Part shown: in pieces, positions 42,202-50,742 of the stretch
How positions within the stretch are numbered: the stretch's first letter is position 1
How the letters are laid out: each line of letters begins with the position of its first letter
DNA from: an uncultured Acetatifactor sp.
GTDB lineage: Bacteria; Bacillota; Clostridia; Lachnospirales; Lachnospiraceae
DNA: 64,000 nt
Assembly: GCA_934433135.1 (NCBI GenBank)
Contig: CAKRZO010000022.1
Coordinates: forward strand, 1-64,000
Direction of reading: 5' to 3'
The notes under the pieces: generated by a model
What the model saw: only the letters and a program-made list of their open reading frames with translations
Database searches by the model: none
What the model was told of the DNA's origin: nothing
Made by a program: the position numbers and the translations under genes

Positions 42202-43044
42202 ATGTATATTAACACCAATAAAAAGGAATTACTGCAGCTTGCCAAATACTTTTATAATATTACGCACACCCTGATCAGTATTTATGACGAAAAGCAAACC
42301 CTGCTTTGCACCTATCCCGATACCATGTGTGAATTCTGTGAAGAAGTGCGCAAAAGCCCGGAACTCACCCAAAAATGCATTCAAAATGATGAGGCCGCCT
42401 TCCAAATTTGCAAAGCCACCAAAACAACGCATATTTATCACTGTCATATGGGGCTTATCGAGGTTGCCACACCCATCCTCTATAACAATATAATTTTGGG
42501 CTATATGCTCTTTGGGCAAATCACCGATACCAGAGACAAAACAGCACTTTTATCCAACATCGAAAATGCTATCCGACAATACAGCCTGGATGGGAATGCA
42601 CTGCGCTCCTGCATCTCCAAAATACACTACAGAACTGAAGAATATATTGACCCCATTGCAAAGCTGTTGGAAATGTGCGCCAACTATATCTGGCTCAACA
42701 GCATTATCAGCATCAAGAAAGAAGGCATTGCCTTCAGTATCGATTTGTACATCAAAGAGCATATCCAGGATGCCTTAACGGTACCGGATCTATGCCGCCA
42801 ATTCGGTATCAGCCGTACTACACTGTATGAGATTTCCAAAAATAATTTCGGATGCAGCATCAACGAATATGTCCAATACCAACGGAACGAACTTGCAAAG
42901 GATCTGCTGAAAAGCAACGAAATGACCGTCATGGAAGTTGCGGAAGCAGTGGGAATCCGGGATACGAATTACTTTATCCGCTTCTTTAAGAAAAGGAACG
43001 GTTGCACACCGAAAGCGTGGATGAAAGAAAGAGGTGATTTCTAA
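42202..43044 (+). CDS. AraC regulator with PocR sensory domain
   Basis: A 280-residue regulator. Residues 1-165 form a PocR-type ligand-binding domain with conserved cysteines (TMCEFCEEVRKSPELTQKC, later IYHCHMGLIEVATPI). Residues about 180-278 are the AraC double helix-turn-helix (VPDLCRQFGISRTTLYEIS, VMEVAEAVGIRDTNYFIRFF). It is divergent from the cupin gene and translationally coupled to a second AraC gene (TAATG). It presumably controls the neighbouring sugar genes in response to a metabolite. Confidence 0.92.
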   Translation: MYINTNKKELLQLAKYFYNITHTLISIYDEKQTLLCTYPDTMCEFCEEVRKSPELTQKCIQNDEAAFQICKATKTTHIYHCHMGLIEVATPILYNNIILGYMLFGQITDTRDKTALLSNIENAIRQYSLDGNALRSCISKIHYRTEEYIDPIAKLLEMCANYIWLNSIISIKKEGIAFSIDLYIKEHIQDALTVPDLCRQFGISRTTLYEISKNNFGCSINEYVQYQRNELAKDLLKSNEMTVMEVAEAVGIRDTNYFIRFFKKRNGCTPKAWMKERGDF

Positions 43045-43862
43045 TGCTTTACCAAAAATTACTGATGGGCGAACGCCCCTATAAATTAATTATCAGCAAC
43101 ATGCAAGGTTATGAGGAACACAGGCACAGTGAGATCGAAATCAATTTTTGTCTTAAGGGAAAGTACGATATCATGATCGACAAAAACTTATATCACGTAA
43201 AGGAAGGCGAATTTGTTTTTGTCGGTTCCATGGCTCCTCACGAGATCCCTTTTTCGCCGAACATGGATTGTCAGAATCTTTCCGTGAGAATCGGCTCCAT
43301 GCTGCTTTCCGAATATTTTGATGTCCTTTCGGACAAAGCGCCGGAAAATCCTGTCTTTCCTTTCCGGGAAAATCCCTCCCTTAATGATTTGGTGGAAGAA
43401 ACCGCTTCCCTGTGTAAGAATCCGCAGGATTTTTCGGAACTTATGATAAGAGGCAACCTTTTCAAAATTTACGCCCTTATTATGAAGCAAATCCTTTCTG
43501 CGGATGCCAATGCCCATACCTCGAAGCCTTTGCGCAATGTTATCAACATTGAAAATGCCCTGCAGCTTATCCATACACGTTATAATGATAATTTAACCAT
43601 TGATGAAGTGGCAAACATATGCGGTTACAGTCAGAGCAATTTCTGTAAAATTTTTAAAAACATAACGGGAGAAACCTTCCACAACGTGCTTAACCAGCAT
43701 AGGATCAAGGTTGCCTGCAGCCTTCTTAAAGAAACCGATTTGTCGGTGGAATCCGTAGCCTTACAGGCCGGTTTCGCAGATTCGAAAAGCTTTTGCAGAA
43801 TCTTCAAAAATACGAACGGCATGACTCCCGGCGCTTACCGGAAGGAAAAAGACTTCCAGTGA
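43044..43862 (+). CDS. AraC regulator with N-terminal cupin domain
   Basis: A 272-residue regulator with a cupin-like sensor (HRHSEIEINFCLKGKYDIMI, residues about 25-95) and a C-terminal AraC DNA-binding domain (TIDEVANICGYSQSNFCKIF, VESVALQAGFADSKSFCRIF). It overlaps the PocR-AraC gene by one base and has AGAGGTGA upstream. Two coupled AraC regulators suggest joint or hierarchical control of the divergent cupin/DUF4432 unit or the facing aminotransferase cluster. The ligand is unknown. Confidence 0.92.
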   Translation: MLYQKLLMGERPYKLIISNMQGYEEHRHSEIEINFCLKGKYDIMIDKNLYHVKEGEFVFVGSMAPHEIPFSPNMDCQNLSVRIGSMLLSEYFDVLSDKAPENPVFPFRENPSLNDLVEETASLCKNPQDFSELMIRGNLFKIYALIMKQILSADANAHTSKPLRNVINIENALQLIHTRYNDNLTIDEVANICGYSQSNFCKIFKNITGETFHNVLNQHRIKVACSLLKETDLSVESVALQAGFADSKSFCRIFKNTNGMTPGAYRKEKDFQ

Positions 43863-43886
43863 CGTATACCGCCGGACACACCTAAA

Positions 43887-43925
43887 GTAAAAACTCCTTT
43901 GCTTACTTATACAAAGGAGTTTTAC
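43887..43925. terminator. Bidirectional terminator between convergent AraC and aminotransferase genes
   Basis: GTAAAAACTCCTTTG (43887-43901) pairs with CAAAGGAGTTTTAC (43912-43925) with a one-base bulge and 10-nt loop. A-rich and T-rich flanks serve both strands. Confidence 0.85.
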
Positions 43926-43974
43926 TTCATAGGTGGCTATTCAAACTTTTTACTTGCTTTCTTTCCTTGCTTCT

Positions 43975-45150
43975 TTACTTGCAATGGATTGCCTTTTTCA
44001 GGCTCTCAATCTTTTGATCAAGCGTTTCTTTATCATCATCCGGATTTACGTCTATATAAACAACCTTTGCCAGCCGCTCCAGGGTTTCCGGACACATATC
44101 CTCTTTATAATCCGGGATAATATCCTTATTGGCTTCCATTTTAAACGGATCCATCAGAGGATTAAACGCACCTCTCTTTTCCAGAATCGGTGTCCAACGC
44201 TTGTAGACATGCTTTCCGGTATCAATCGGCATATTTCCGTGCATTCCTTCCACAGAAGCCAGGAAACGTCTTGCATCCTCTTCGTTTTCAAACTGAATTG
44301 CCAGTGTTGTTCCGCAATCACCCTCGATATCATTGGACGGGATGAATTTTAAAACGCCTTCCAGCTGATCCATCATATATTTCTTATTTTTTCTCAGATC
44401 TCCTAAAATCTCATCCAAATGGGAAAGCTGCACATTCATAACCGCTGCGCAAAGCTCGTTGGAACGGTATTCGTTTCCGCAGAAGCTTTCCGTTGCAAAG
44501 TCCTGCATCTGGTCTCCGAAAAACATAACCGCACTGCTGTCATGGTAAATAAGCGCACGTTCAAAGAGTTCCCGGTTATTGGTCAGTACCGCTCCGCCCT
44601 CGCCGGAAGAAACAATTTTGAAGAAGTTGAAGCTCAAAGCGCCTGCATCACCAATGGTTCCGAGCCGTTTTCCATGGAAACTTCCGCCGTCCGCCTGACA
44701 GGCATCTTCCAAAACAAGAAGGTTATGCTGCTTTGCAATTTCCATAATGGCATCCATATTGCAAGGGAATCCTTTGATATGAACCGGCAGGATCGCCTTG
44801 GTATGCTTTGATAATTTCTTTTTGATATCTTCCGGTGAAATGGTAAGTGTATCGTCTACTTCTGCAATGACAGGGATCGCACCTGCGGCTACGACTGCCA
44901 TCGCTGTTGCAATGTAGGTATAAGCAGGAACAATGACTTCATCCCCGGGGCCGACTCCCATGGCAATCAGCGCCGTTGTAAGCGCCGCATGACCGCTCGT
45001 CATAAAAATGGAATATTTGCAATCGAAAATTTTATTCAATTTCTGTTCCACCTGCAATGACTCCTGTACTCCGTCATTAATTTTAAATAATGCCTTTGAT
45101 TGGATAACCTTCGTCAATTCTGCAATTTCTTCTTCACCAATTCGGTACAT
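43975..45150 (-). CDS. DegT/DnrJ/EryC1/StrS-family aminotransferase
   Basis: A 391-residue PLP enzyme of the sugar aminotransferase family. It shows YKHS-type N-terminal residues replaced by CKYSIFMTSGHAALTTALI (cofactor phosphate region), VIVPAYTYIATAMAVVAAGA, EDACQADGGSFHGKRLGTIG, and the Schiff-base lysine in LSFNFFKIVSSGEGG (near residue 177). Here, in a catabolic-looking cluster with Gfo/Idh and TIM-barrel genes, it may act on a keto-sugar, or make an amino sugar. Only 30 bp separate it from the upstream TIM-barrel gene, so an operon is likely. Confidence 0.88.
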   Translation of the reverse strand: MYRIGEEEIAELTKVIQSKALFKINDGVQESLQVEQKLNKIFDCKYSIFMTSGHAALTTALIAMGVGPGDEVIVPAYTYIATAMAVVAAGAIPVIAEVDDTLTISPEDIKKKLSKHTKAILPVHIKGFPCNMDAIMEIAKQHNLLVLEDACQADGGSFHGKRLGTIGDAGALSFNFFKIVSSGEGGAVLTNNRELFERALIYHDSSAVMFFGDQMQDFATESFCGNEYRSNELCAAVMNVQLSHLDEILGDLRKNKKYMMDQLEGVLKFIPSNDIEGDCGTTLAIQFENEEDARRFLASVEGMHGNMPIDTGKHVYKRWTPILEKRGAFNPLMDPFKMEANKDIIPDYKEDMCPETLERLAKVVYIDVNPDDDKETLDQKIESLKKAIHCK

Positions 45151-45180
45151 AATCTATTCCTCACTTTCCGTTATTGTTGA

Positions 45181-46212
45181 TCAGTTCCCCATCAACAGCT
45201 CCATTACATACATTTCAAGCTTTTCATAATCTCTTTCTTCCACGCACTTTTTCTGGAACGCATAGTCAAACTTTTCCGCTTTGGCTTCCAGTGCTTTTGC
45301 GATTTTCAGGCTGTTAATCAGATGCTGATAACTGCCCTCCTGTTTTTCGGTTCTCATCACCTTCACATCAAGGCCGATATATTCCCCGTTCGCACCGAAG
45401 TTATTTTCCATAAGCACCTTAATCTGGTTAAATGCCGCACGCAGATTTTCCACGCCAAAGCTCTTATCCTGATCGTATTTCATTCCGTTCTGATCATTCA
45501 AATGCACGCTCCAAAGCTTATTCATGGCAAGTGCAAAACCGATTTCACTTGCCGGATCCAGACCGGCAAGCATCGCATGCGCCGATTCCAAAAGACCGCC
45601 TACTCTGGAAGGATCTTTACTTGCCGCCGAAATTGCCATTGCATGACCGAGTGTCGGACATACGCTTCTGTCGATGGGCTCATTGGGCTTTGTCTCAATC
45701 ATGATTTTAATGTCTTTATCATAATCCAGCATTTTGTTGATCGCTTCAATCAGCCTCTTCGTGGATTCCACGGGGCTTTTGCTTTCATAGCAAAGAGTTC
45801 CCTCTCTTGCAAGCCACAAAACGATTTTATCGCAGCCTAAAACCTTTGCGATATCAATGGAACGATATGCACGCCACATTGCGTATTCTCTGTCCTCCGC
45901 ACTGTTGGAACAGAAACCGCCGTCTGTTGTATGCGGATCAAACCAAAGTCTCGGAGCTACAAATTCGGCAGCCAAATCGTATTTATCCAGAAGCGCCCTT
46001 ACCTTTGCCGCTTCTGCTTTGATTTCCTCTTCTGTGTAATTGTTAATATTAGGCACGGCATCGTCATCATGAAATTGAATGGCATCAAATCCGATTTCTT
46101 TAAATTTCTTTATTTTTTCTTCCAGGGATATGGTCTCCCTTACCGCCGGTCCGTACGCGTCCGCTCCCTCATGTACGTTCCAGGGTCCTACCGAAAACCT
46201 GAATCTGCTCAT
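45181..46212 (-). CDS. Xylose-isomerase-like TIM-barrel protein
   Basis: A 343-residue protein of the AP-endonuclease-2/xylose isomerase superfamily. It shows the xylose isomerase type FDAIQFHDDDAVPN, VAPRLWFDPHTTDGGFCSNS, IMIETKPNEPIDRSVCPTLG, and WSVHLNDQNGMKYDQD with metal-ligand Glu, His and Asp. It is shorter than XylA (about 390-440) and may use another aldose or ketose. It is preceded by GGAGG. Operon with the Gfo/Idh gene upstream and the aminotransferase downstream. Confidence 0.85.
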   Translation of the reverse strand: MSRFRFSVGPWNVHEGADAYGPAVRETISLEEKIKKFKEIGFDAIQFHDDDAVPNINNYTEEEIKAEAAKVRALLDKYDLAAEFVAPRLWFDPHTTDGGFCSNSAEDREYAMWRAYRSIDIAKVLGCDKIVLWLAREGTLCYESKSPVESTKRLIEAINKMLDYDKDIKIMIETKPNEPIDRSVCPTLGHAMAISAASKDPSRVGGLLESAHAMLAGLDPASEIGFALAMNKLWSVHLNDQNGMKYDQDKSFGVENLRAAFNQIKVLMENNFGANGEYIGLDVKVMRTEKQEGSYQHLINSLKIAKALEAKAEKFDYAFQKKCVEERDYEKLEMYVMELLMGN

Positions 46213-46250
46213 TTTTCTCGCCTCCGTTACTGATTCTTGAATTTCTTTTC

Positions 46251-46305
46251 CTTCTATTCTGCTTCTATCCTGCTTCTATCTAACTTCTATCTGACTTCTA
46301 TCCAG
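46251..46305. repeat. Five 11-bp tandem repeats spanning a stop codon
   Basis: The unit CTTCTATCCTG (consensus) is repeated five times in register (46251, 46262, 46273, 46284, 46295) with 1-3 changes per copy. The first two and part of the third copy are intergenic; the rest encode the end of the Gfo/Idh protein, and the stop (46287-46289) lies inside the array. Confidence 0.9.
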
Positions 46306-47435
46306 CGTCTTTCTTTGCTGCTTTTTACAATGGCTTCCGTTAAACGAACGATTTCCGCTGCTTCTTCCAGGGTCGCGAAATCCGGTTTTGCCTTAAAATC
46401 ACCTTTTACGATGTAATCATAGAAGCTGTATATATTTCCTTTAAAGGCATCGTTCCACCCCTCCGGATGTCCCATTGCCAGAGAAGTATACTTTCTTGCT
46501 TCCGGGGAAATATGATTGGGATTTCGGATGATCAGTCGATTATCCTCATCTCTGCACCCCATCCACAAACGGTCGTTTTCTTCCTGGTTCCATCTCAGGG
46601 AAGCCTTGGAACCGTCGATTTCAACACCGAAATAGCATCCGTGCCCCGCGCTTACCTCAGACACATGATAAACACCGCTTGCGCCCTTGTCGGTTTTAAA
46701 CAGCACAGCTCCGTACTCCTCGTTTTCAATCTTCTTTTCCTCATATTCCCCTGCGGATGCGCTTGTAAAGGTCTGCGTCCGTTTTAACGGTTTCTTTCTT
46801 ACCGGTATTACCGTAACAAGATCCGCCATAACCTCTGTTATTTTATGCCCTGTTACATGCTGCACCAAATCCATAAGATGGGATCCTATGTCGGCAATAC
46901 AGCAGGAATTTCCGGCAATCTCCGGTTCCAGGCGCCAGCTGTAATCGGTGTCGTATAAAAGCCAGTCCTGCAAATAGTTCCCGCTTATGATACGCACGTC
47001 TCCGATTTCGCCTCTTTGAATTCTCCCCCTCATATCCTGGACAAGAGGATTCATCCGGTAGTTGAAATTTACCGCTGCAACCACTTCCGGATGCCTTTTG
47101 TGAACTTCTATCAGGCTCCTTGCCTCTTCATAGGTTTTGGAAAGAGGCTTTTCGCTGAAAAGATGCTTTCCGGATTCTATGATTTTTTGATTAATTTCCG
47201 TATGTAAAAAGTTCGGCGTGCAATTATGAATTGCGTCAACCTTAGGGTCGTTAATCAATTCATCGACATAGCTGCAGCACTTTTCAATCCCGTAAAGTTC
47301 CGCTTTTGCTTTTGCCAGCTCCCTGTTGGCATCGGCAACAGCATACAGATTACAAGATCCGATACGGCGTACCGCCTCTATGTGACTTTCACCTATGTAT
47401 CCCATTCCCACTATGCCAACATTTAATTTTCTCAT
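46287..47435 (-). CDS. Gfo/Idh/MocA-family oxidoreductase
   Basis: A 382-residue NAD(P)-dependent sugar dehydrogenase. The Rossmann fold is NVGIVGMGYIGESHIEAVRR (residues 4-23), with IHNCTPNFLH and the catalytic-type EKPLSKTYEEA following. The C-terminal domain includes YLQDWLLYDTDYSWRLEPE and DIGSHLMDLVQHVTG with the conserved His. The substrate is unknown. It lies 11 bp after the upstream TIM-barrel gene and before the xylose-isomerase-like gene. Its last codons lie in an 11-bp repeat array. Confidence 0.92.
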   Translation of the reverse strand: MRKLNVGIVGMGYIGESHIEAVRRIGSCNLYAVADANRELAKAKAELYGIEKCCSYVDELINDPKVDAIHNCTPNFLHTEINQKIIESGKHLFSEKPLSKTYEEARSLIEVHKRHPEVVAAVNFNYRMNPLVQDMRGRIQRGEIGDVRIISGNYLQDWLLYDTDYSWRLEPEIAGNSCCIADIGSHLMDLVQHVTGHKITEVMADLVTVIPVRKKPLKRTQTFTSASAGEYEEKKIENEEYGAVLFKTDKGASGVYHVSEVSAGHGCYFGVEIDGSKASLRWNQEENDRLWMGCRDEDNRLIIRNPNHISPEARKYTSLAMGHPEGWNDAFKGNIYSFYDYIVKGDFKAKPDFATLEEAAEIVRLTEAIVKSSKERRWIEVR

Positions 47436-47446
47436 CGCCGGACTCC

Positions 47447-48271
47447 TTAATAATTGTTCTTCAGATATTCAAAGTTGTTCTTCGCGCTGATCGCATTGCT
47501 GATCGGCGCTCTGTCAAGTTCCTCGCAAAGAGGGCCGTCGTAGCCGTGCTCTTTCAGGATATTAAATATGGTCTTGAAATCGATGCAGCCTTTTCCCAGC
47601 TCACGGAAGTTCAGATAAAGCTCCATTCCTGCGGATGCGAGACCGCCGGATTCCGCCTCTTTTCCGACAATATCCTTAAAGTGTGTGAAATTAATACGAT
47701 CCACATATTTGCGTACAATCTCCACCGGATCGCAAAGACCGACTACCAGATGCGCCGTATCCGGCACCAGGGAAAGCACCTTCGGATCGGAATTCTTCAT
47801 CATATAGTCAATTTCATCTTCATGCAGTACCCAAGTATTGTTATGAGGATGCAGATTCGTTGTCATTCCGTACTTCTTGGAAGTCTCCGCAAATTTCATA
47901 ATAGCTTCCAGCTGTGCTGCCAGTTTCGGCTCATCCATTACTTCCGGCCGGATTCTGGTCGGCTGAAGGCTCAGACGCTCTACGCCGAGATTTGCAATAA
48001 AATCGAACTCCCGGTCCAGGGTTGCAAAAAACGGATCCATTTCGTCCATATTCGGCAAATGAAAATAGAAACTTACCGGAGTAAGGTCATATCTTTTCAA
48101 CACTTCCCGATATGCCTCCAAATCCATATCGAATGCATAAATCGCATTTTTAACGCTTTCGAAGTGCTTATATCCGATTTCCGACACTTCCTTTGCTGCC
48201 TGTTCCATTTGCTCTCTTGTTTCCGTTCCCCACGGCCATATAGACGCCGTAATTCTTGAAATATCTACCAT
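47447..48271 (-). CDS. Sugar phosphate isomerase/epimerase (AP-endonuclease-2 fold)
   Basis: A 274-residue TIM-barrel protein. Ligand-type residues are in RLSLQPTRIRPEV, TTNLHPHNNTWVLHEDEIDY, LVPDTAHLVVGLCDPV and INFTHFKD, then GPLCEELDRAP. This is the IolE/xylose isomerase-like superfamily, which isomerises or dehydrates inosose-type or keto-sugars. ATG 48271 with AAGGAAG upstream is preferred over ATG 48277. It is the first gene of a four-gene unit with Gfo/Idh, xylose-isomerase-like and aminotransferase genes. Confidence 0.85.
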   Translation of the reverse strand: MVDISRITASIWPWGTETREQMEQAAKEVSEIGYKHFESVKNAIYAFDMDLEAYREVLKRYDLTPVSFYFHLPNMDEMDPFFATLDREFDFIANLGVERLSLQPTRIRPEVMDEPKLAAQLEAIMKFAETSKKYGMTTNLHPHNNTWVLHEDEIDYMMKNSDPKVLSLVPDTAHLVVGLCDPVEIVRKYVDRINFTHFKDIVGKEAESGGLASAGMELYLNFRELGKGCIDFKTIFNILKEHGYDGPLCEELDRAPISNAISAKNNFEYLKNNY

Positions 48272-48331
48272 ATCCATCTTCCTTTCTTTCCACAATGATC
48301 CATATGATCTGCTCATACGATCCGATATTTT

Positions 48332-48367
48332 CTATCCTGCGCATACTACGCATACCACGCAGGATAG
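48332..48367. terminator. Hairpin between the AraC sensor gene and the isomerase gene
   Basis: CTATCCTGCG (48332-48341) pairs perfectly with CGCAGGATAG (48358-48367) around a loop containing GCATAC repeats. On the minus strand it lies 84-119 bp after the AraC sensor stop; the U-tract is weak, so attenuation or RNA processing is as likely as termination. Confidence 0.5.
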
Positions 48368-48450
48368 ATTCCTTGATAGATTACATGCTTATTTTACAAA
48401 CAACCGCTCTTTATCTCAACCGCAATACTTGTCAAAAAGTTCGCAAAAAT

Positions 48451-50610
48451 TTACTGCTTCATGGAACGCCACTGGGACGGCGTTATATTAAAATACGCCT
48501 TAAATTTTTTGCTTGCATTCGTCGTATCAATATAGCCCACATTCAGAAAAACATCTTTAATGCTTAAGTCGGTGTCTGTCAGAAGTTCCTTGGCCTTTTC
48601 CATGCGAAGCTTTGTGACATAATCAATGTAGCCCATTCCCGTATGTTTTTTAAAAAGCTTGCTCATCTGCGACCTGGAAGTCCCGGCATAATCGGCCACC
48701 TTATCCAGACTCAAATCATAGCTCACATAATTCTTCTCCACAAACTGCAGAACTTTATAAAATTCATTATCGGTCTGCTCTGTTTCCTGCATGCAGTATT
48801 TTTGCAGCATAACACGCATCTGCGCTTCAAACTCCGGTACGTTGTCCAGATTCACGGCGGCAAGTTCAAGCAGCATCTCCTGCTGTTCTTCCTCCGCACT
48901 CATGGAATTCATTTCCAGCATCATAGACTGCAAAAGCATATAACGTAGAAAACGCGTATCTTCCTTTTTCGCTTCATTCTGCTGCAAGGATATCTTCAGG
49001 ATCCGGCACGCCTGCTCATAATCCCTGCCGGAAACCGCCTCCCGGAATGCTTTTAAATATTCATCACCGAACTGCGCATACACCTTTCCGGTAGATTTCG
49101 CCCACTCTTCCCAGCAAACGGTATACTTTTTCTGCCCGGCAATGTTTTCCAGGATACTGAACACTTCCAGATACGCATAATTTGTCATGGATATCTGATT
49201 GTACACCTGACTCATAACGATCCGGTCACAGGGAATCCCTTCCCCGCCAAGCACGGCTTTCAGCTTATCCGCCAGATTCTGCCGCATCTTCCTGTCGAAG
49301 TCAAAACATGGCAGTTCACAAAGCACAAACAGGAATTTTCGCTTTTCCTCATTCATGACATAGTGTATGTCCCCCTGGAAAAGGGCATCCATCCGTTCTA
49401 ACTGCTCATTCGAATCCGCCATCAACCCGAACAGGAAAAAATACTCCTCAAAAAGGGTATTTCCGCAGGCCTTTAACAAAGACTGCACTTCTTCATTATC
49501 CCGGATCAGACCATGGAACAGCAGTACGGAAACCTGTTGAAACATGACCTTGCGATAAGAGTTCGCATTTTTTCTTATGGAAACGTTTTCCTTGATAAAC
49601 TCATCCAAAGCCAGCTGTATATAATCAAATTCATTCGGCTTTGATTTCTCCTTCGGCTTATAGGATACTTTTTTATGGGCAATATTGTTAAGCAATGCTT
49701 TCAGCCGCAAGAAGCGCCTGAAACTCAATCCGAAAGAAAGCGCCGTAGAGAAAGTAAGCCCCACGATTAACAGAACAATATTGATGCTTCTTAACCTGCG
49801 AAACTCGGACAGCTGTTCCTTCATATTGCACCATATGGAAACCTCCATGTCCGGTTCGCCTCCCGTCTCCCCCCGGTATACATCCCGATAAACCTTCAAC
49901 AGTTCGTCAGCCTGCGTGCGGGGCATAAATTGCAAACCTTCCTTCGTATGATAAAAATAGCACTCCTCATCCTCACCGACCCGAAGCCGGAGCAGCAGCT
50001 TCTCTCTGCTCACATAAGCACTGAGCACCTTTTCCAGCTCCGAAAAATTGATCACCACTTCCATGGAACGCATGCAGCCGTACCGATCCTTTCCGATGGG
50101 AATATGATACAAAAGATACCCTCCGCTGACTCTGCCTTCCAAAATCCGTACGGTAAATTCCGTGGTACGAATGCTTTCCAGCGCGTTCTTAACACTCTCC
50201 GAGGAACAGGAAAGCGTATTCGCAAAAAACGTATACGGACTTACCAGGCCGGTGGATGCATATAAATAATCTTCCCCGTAATACAAAAGAATTTCGTCCG
50301 CACTATTGTCAAACAGTCGTAAAGATTTCAACATATGTATGGCATCGCCTGCCGCGCTGCTGTCAAAAAGCACCTTTTTGGAAGAAAATTCCCTGTTTTC
50401 AAACAAGGAAAAACCCTTGGTTCGGTAATTCCAATAGTTTTCCCTTATGAACGCTTCCACCGCTGTTGTCTGTCCGGAAATTTTTTCACTTTCTTCCTGA
50501 CGCGCCTGATCCAGAAAATTCTGCGAAACCAGGATGCTGGTTCCCAGCAAAGGCAGTAATACACATAAATAGGTTAATAGAAATTGTAGGATAGATCGTT
50601 GCTTATTCAT
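48451..50610 (-). CDS. Membrane-bound AraC-family regulator with extracytoplasmic sensor
   Basis: A 719-residue protein with a transmembrane helix at about 8-30, a roughly 245-residue extracytoplasmic sensor, a second helix at about 278-300 (NIVLLIVGLTFSTALSFGLS), a long cytosolic region, and a C-terminal AraC domain (LDKVADYAGTSRSQMSKLF, IKDVFLNVGYIDTTNASKKF). This architecture accompanies LplB/YtcP/solute-binding transporters in Lachnospiraceae and Paenibacillus and senses external saccharide. It is the best candidate for the paired 33-bp-spaced boxes at 54482 and 62954. It lies directly downstream of the binding-protein gene, behind a terminator. Confidence 0.92.
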   Translation of the reverse strand: MNKQRSILQFLLTYLCVLLPLLGTSILVSQNFLDQARQEESEKISGQTTAVEAFIRENYWNYRTKGFSLFENREFSSKKVLFDSSAAGDAIHMLKSLRLFDNSADEILLYYGEDYLYASTGLVSPYTFFANTLSCSSESVKNALESIRTTEFTVRILEGRVSGGYLLYHIPIGKDRYGCMRSMEVVINFSELEKVLSAYVSREKLLLRLRVGEDEECYFYHTKEGLQFMPRTQADELLKVYRDVYRGETGGEPDMEVSIWCNMKEQLSEFRRLRSINIVLLIVGLTFSTALSFGLSFRRFLRLKALLNNIAHKKVSYKPKEKSKPNEFDYIQLALDEFIKENVSIRKNANSYRKVMFQQVSVLLFHGLIRDNEEVQSLLKACGNTLFEEYFFLFGLMADSNEQLERMDALFQGDIHYVMNEEKRKFLFVLCELPCFDFDRKMRQNLADKLKAVLGGEGIPCDRIVMSQVYNQISMTNYAYLEVFSILENIAGQKKYTVCWEEWAKSTGKVYAQFGDEYLKAFREAVSGRDYEQACRILKISLQQNEAKKEDTRFLRYMLLQSMMLEMNSMSAEEEQQEMLLELAAVNLDNVPEFEAQMRVMLQKYCMQETEQTDNEFYKVLQFVEKNYVSYDLSLDKVADYAGTSRSQMSKLFKKHTGMGYIDYVTKLRMEKAKELLTDTDLSIKDVFLNVGYIDTTNASKKFKAYFNITPSQWRSMKQ

Positions 50611-50653
50611 TGTCGCTTTTTACCTGTTCGCACATATGCTGAAATTTTTACCT

Positions 50654-50690
50654 AAAAGCTGCAGACAAATCCATGTCTGCAGCTTTTTTT
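50654..50690. terminator. Intrinsic terminator after the solute-binding protein gene
   Basis: A perfect 14-bp stem, AAAAGCTGCAGACA (50654-50667) and TGTCTGCAGCTTTT (50674-50687), with a 6-nt loop. A T-run follows on the plus strand and TTTT on the minus strand. It separates the transporter operon from the AraC sensor gene; partial read-through would keep the regulator low. Confidence 0.88.
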
Positions 50691-50742
50691 TCGCCTCAAA
50701 AAGCATTATAGCGCTTCCTATGAGAGACTTCAAACCTTATTT

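Noticed and set aside
47306..48259. 317-codon plus-strand frame
   Set aside because: Antisense across two convincing minus-strand genes (Gfo/Idh and isomerase), and it crosses their boundary.
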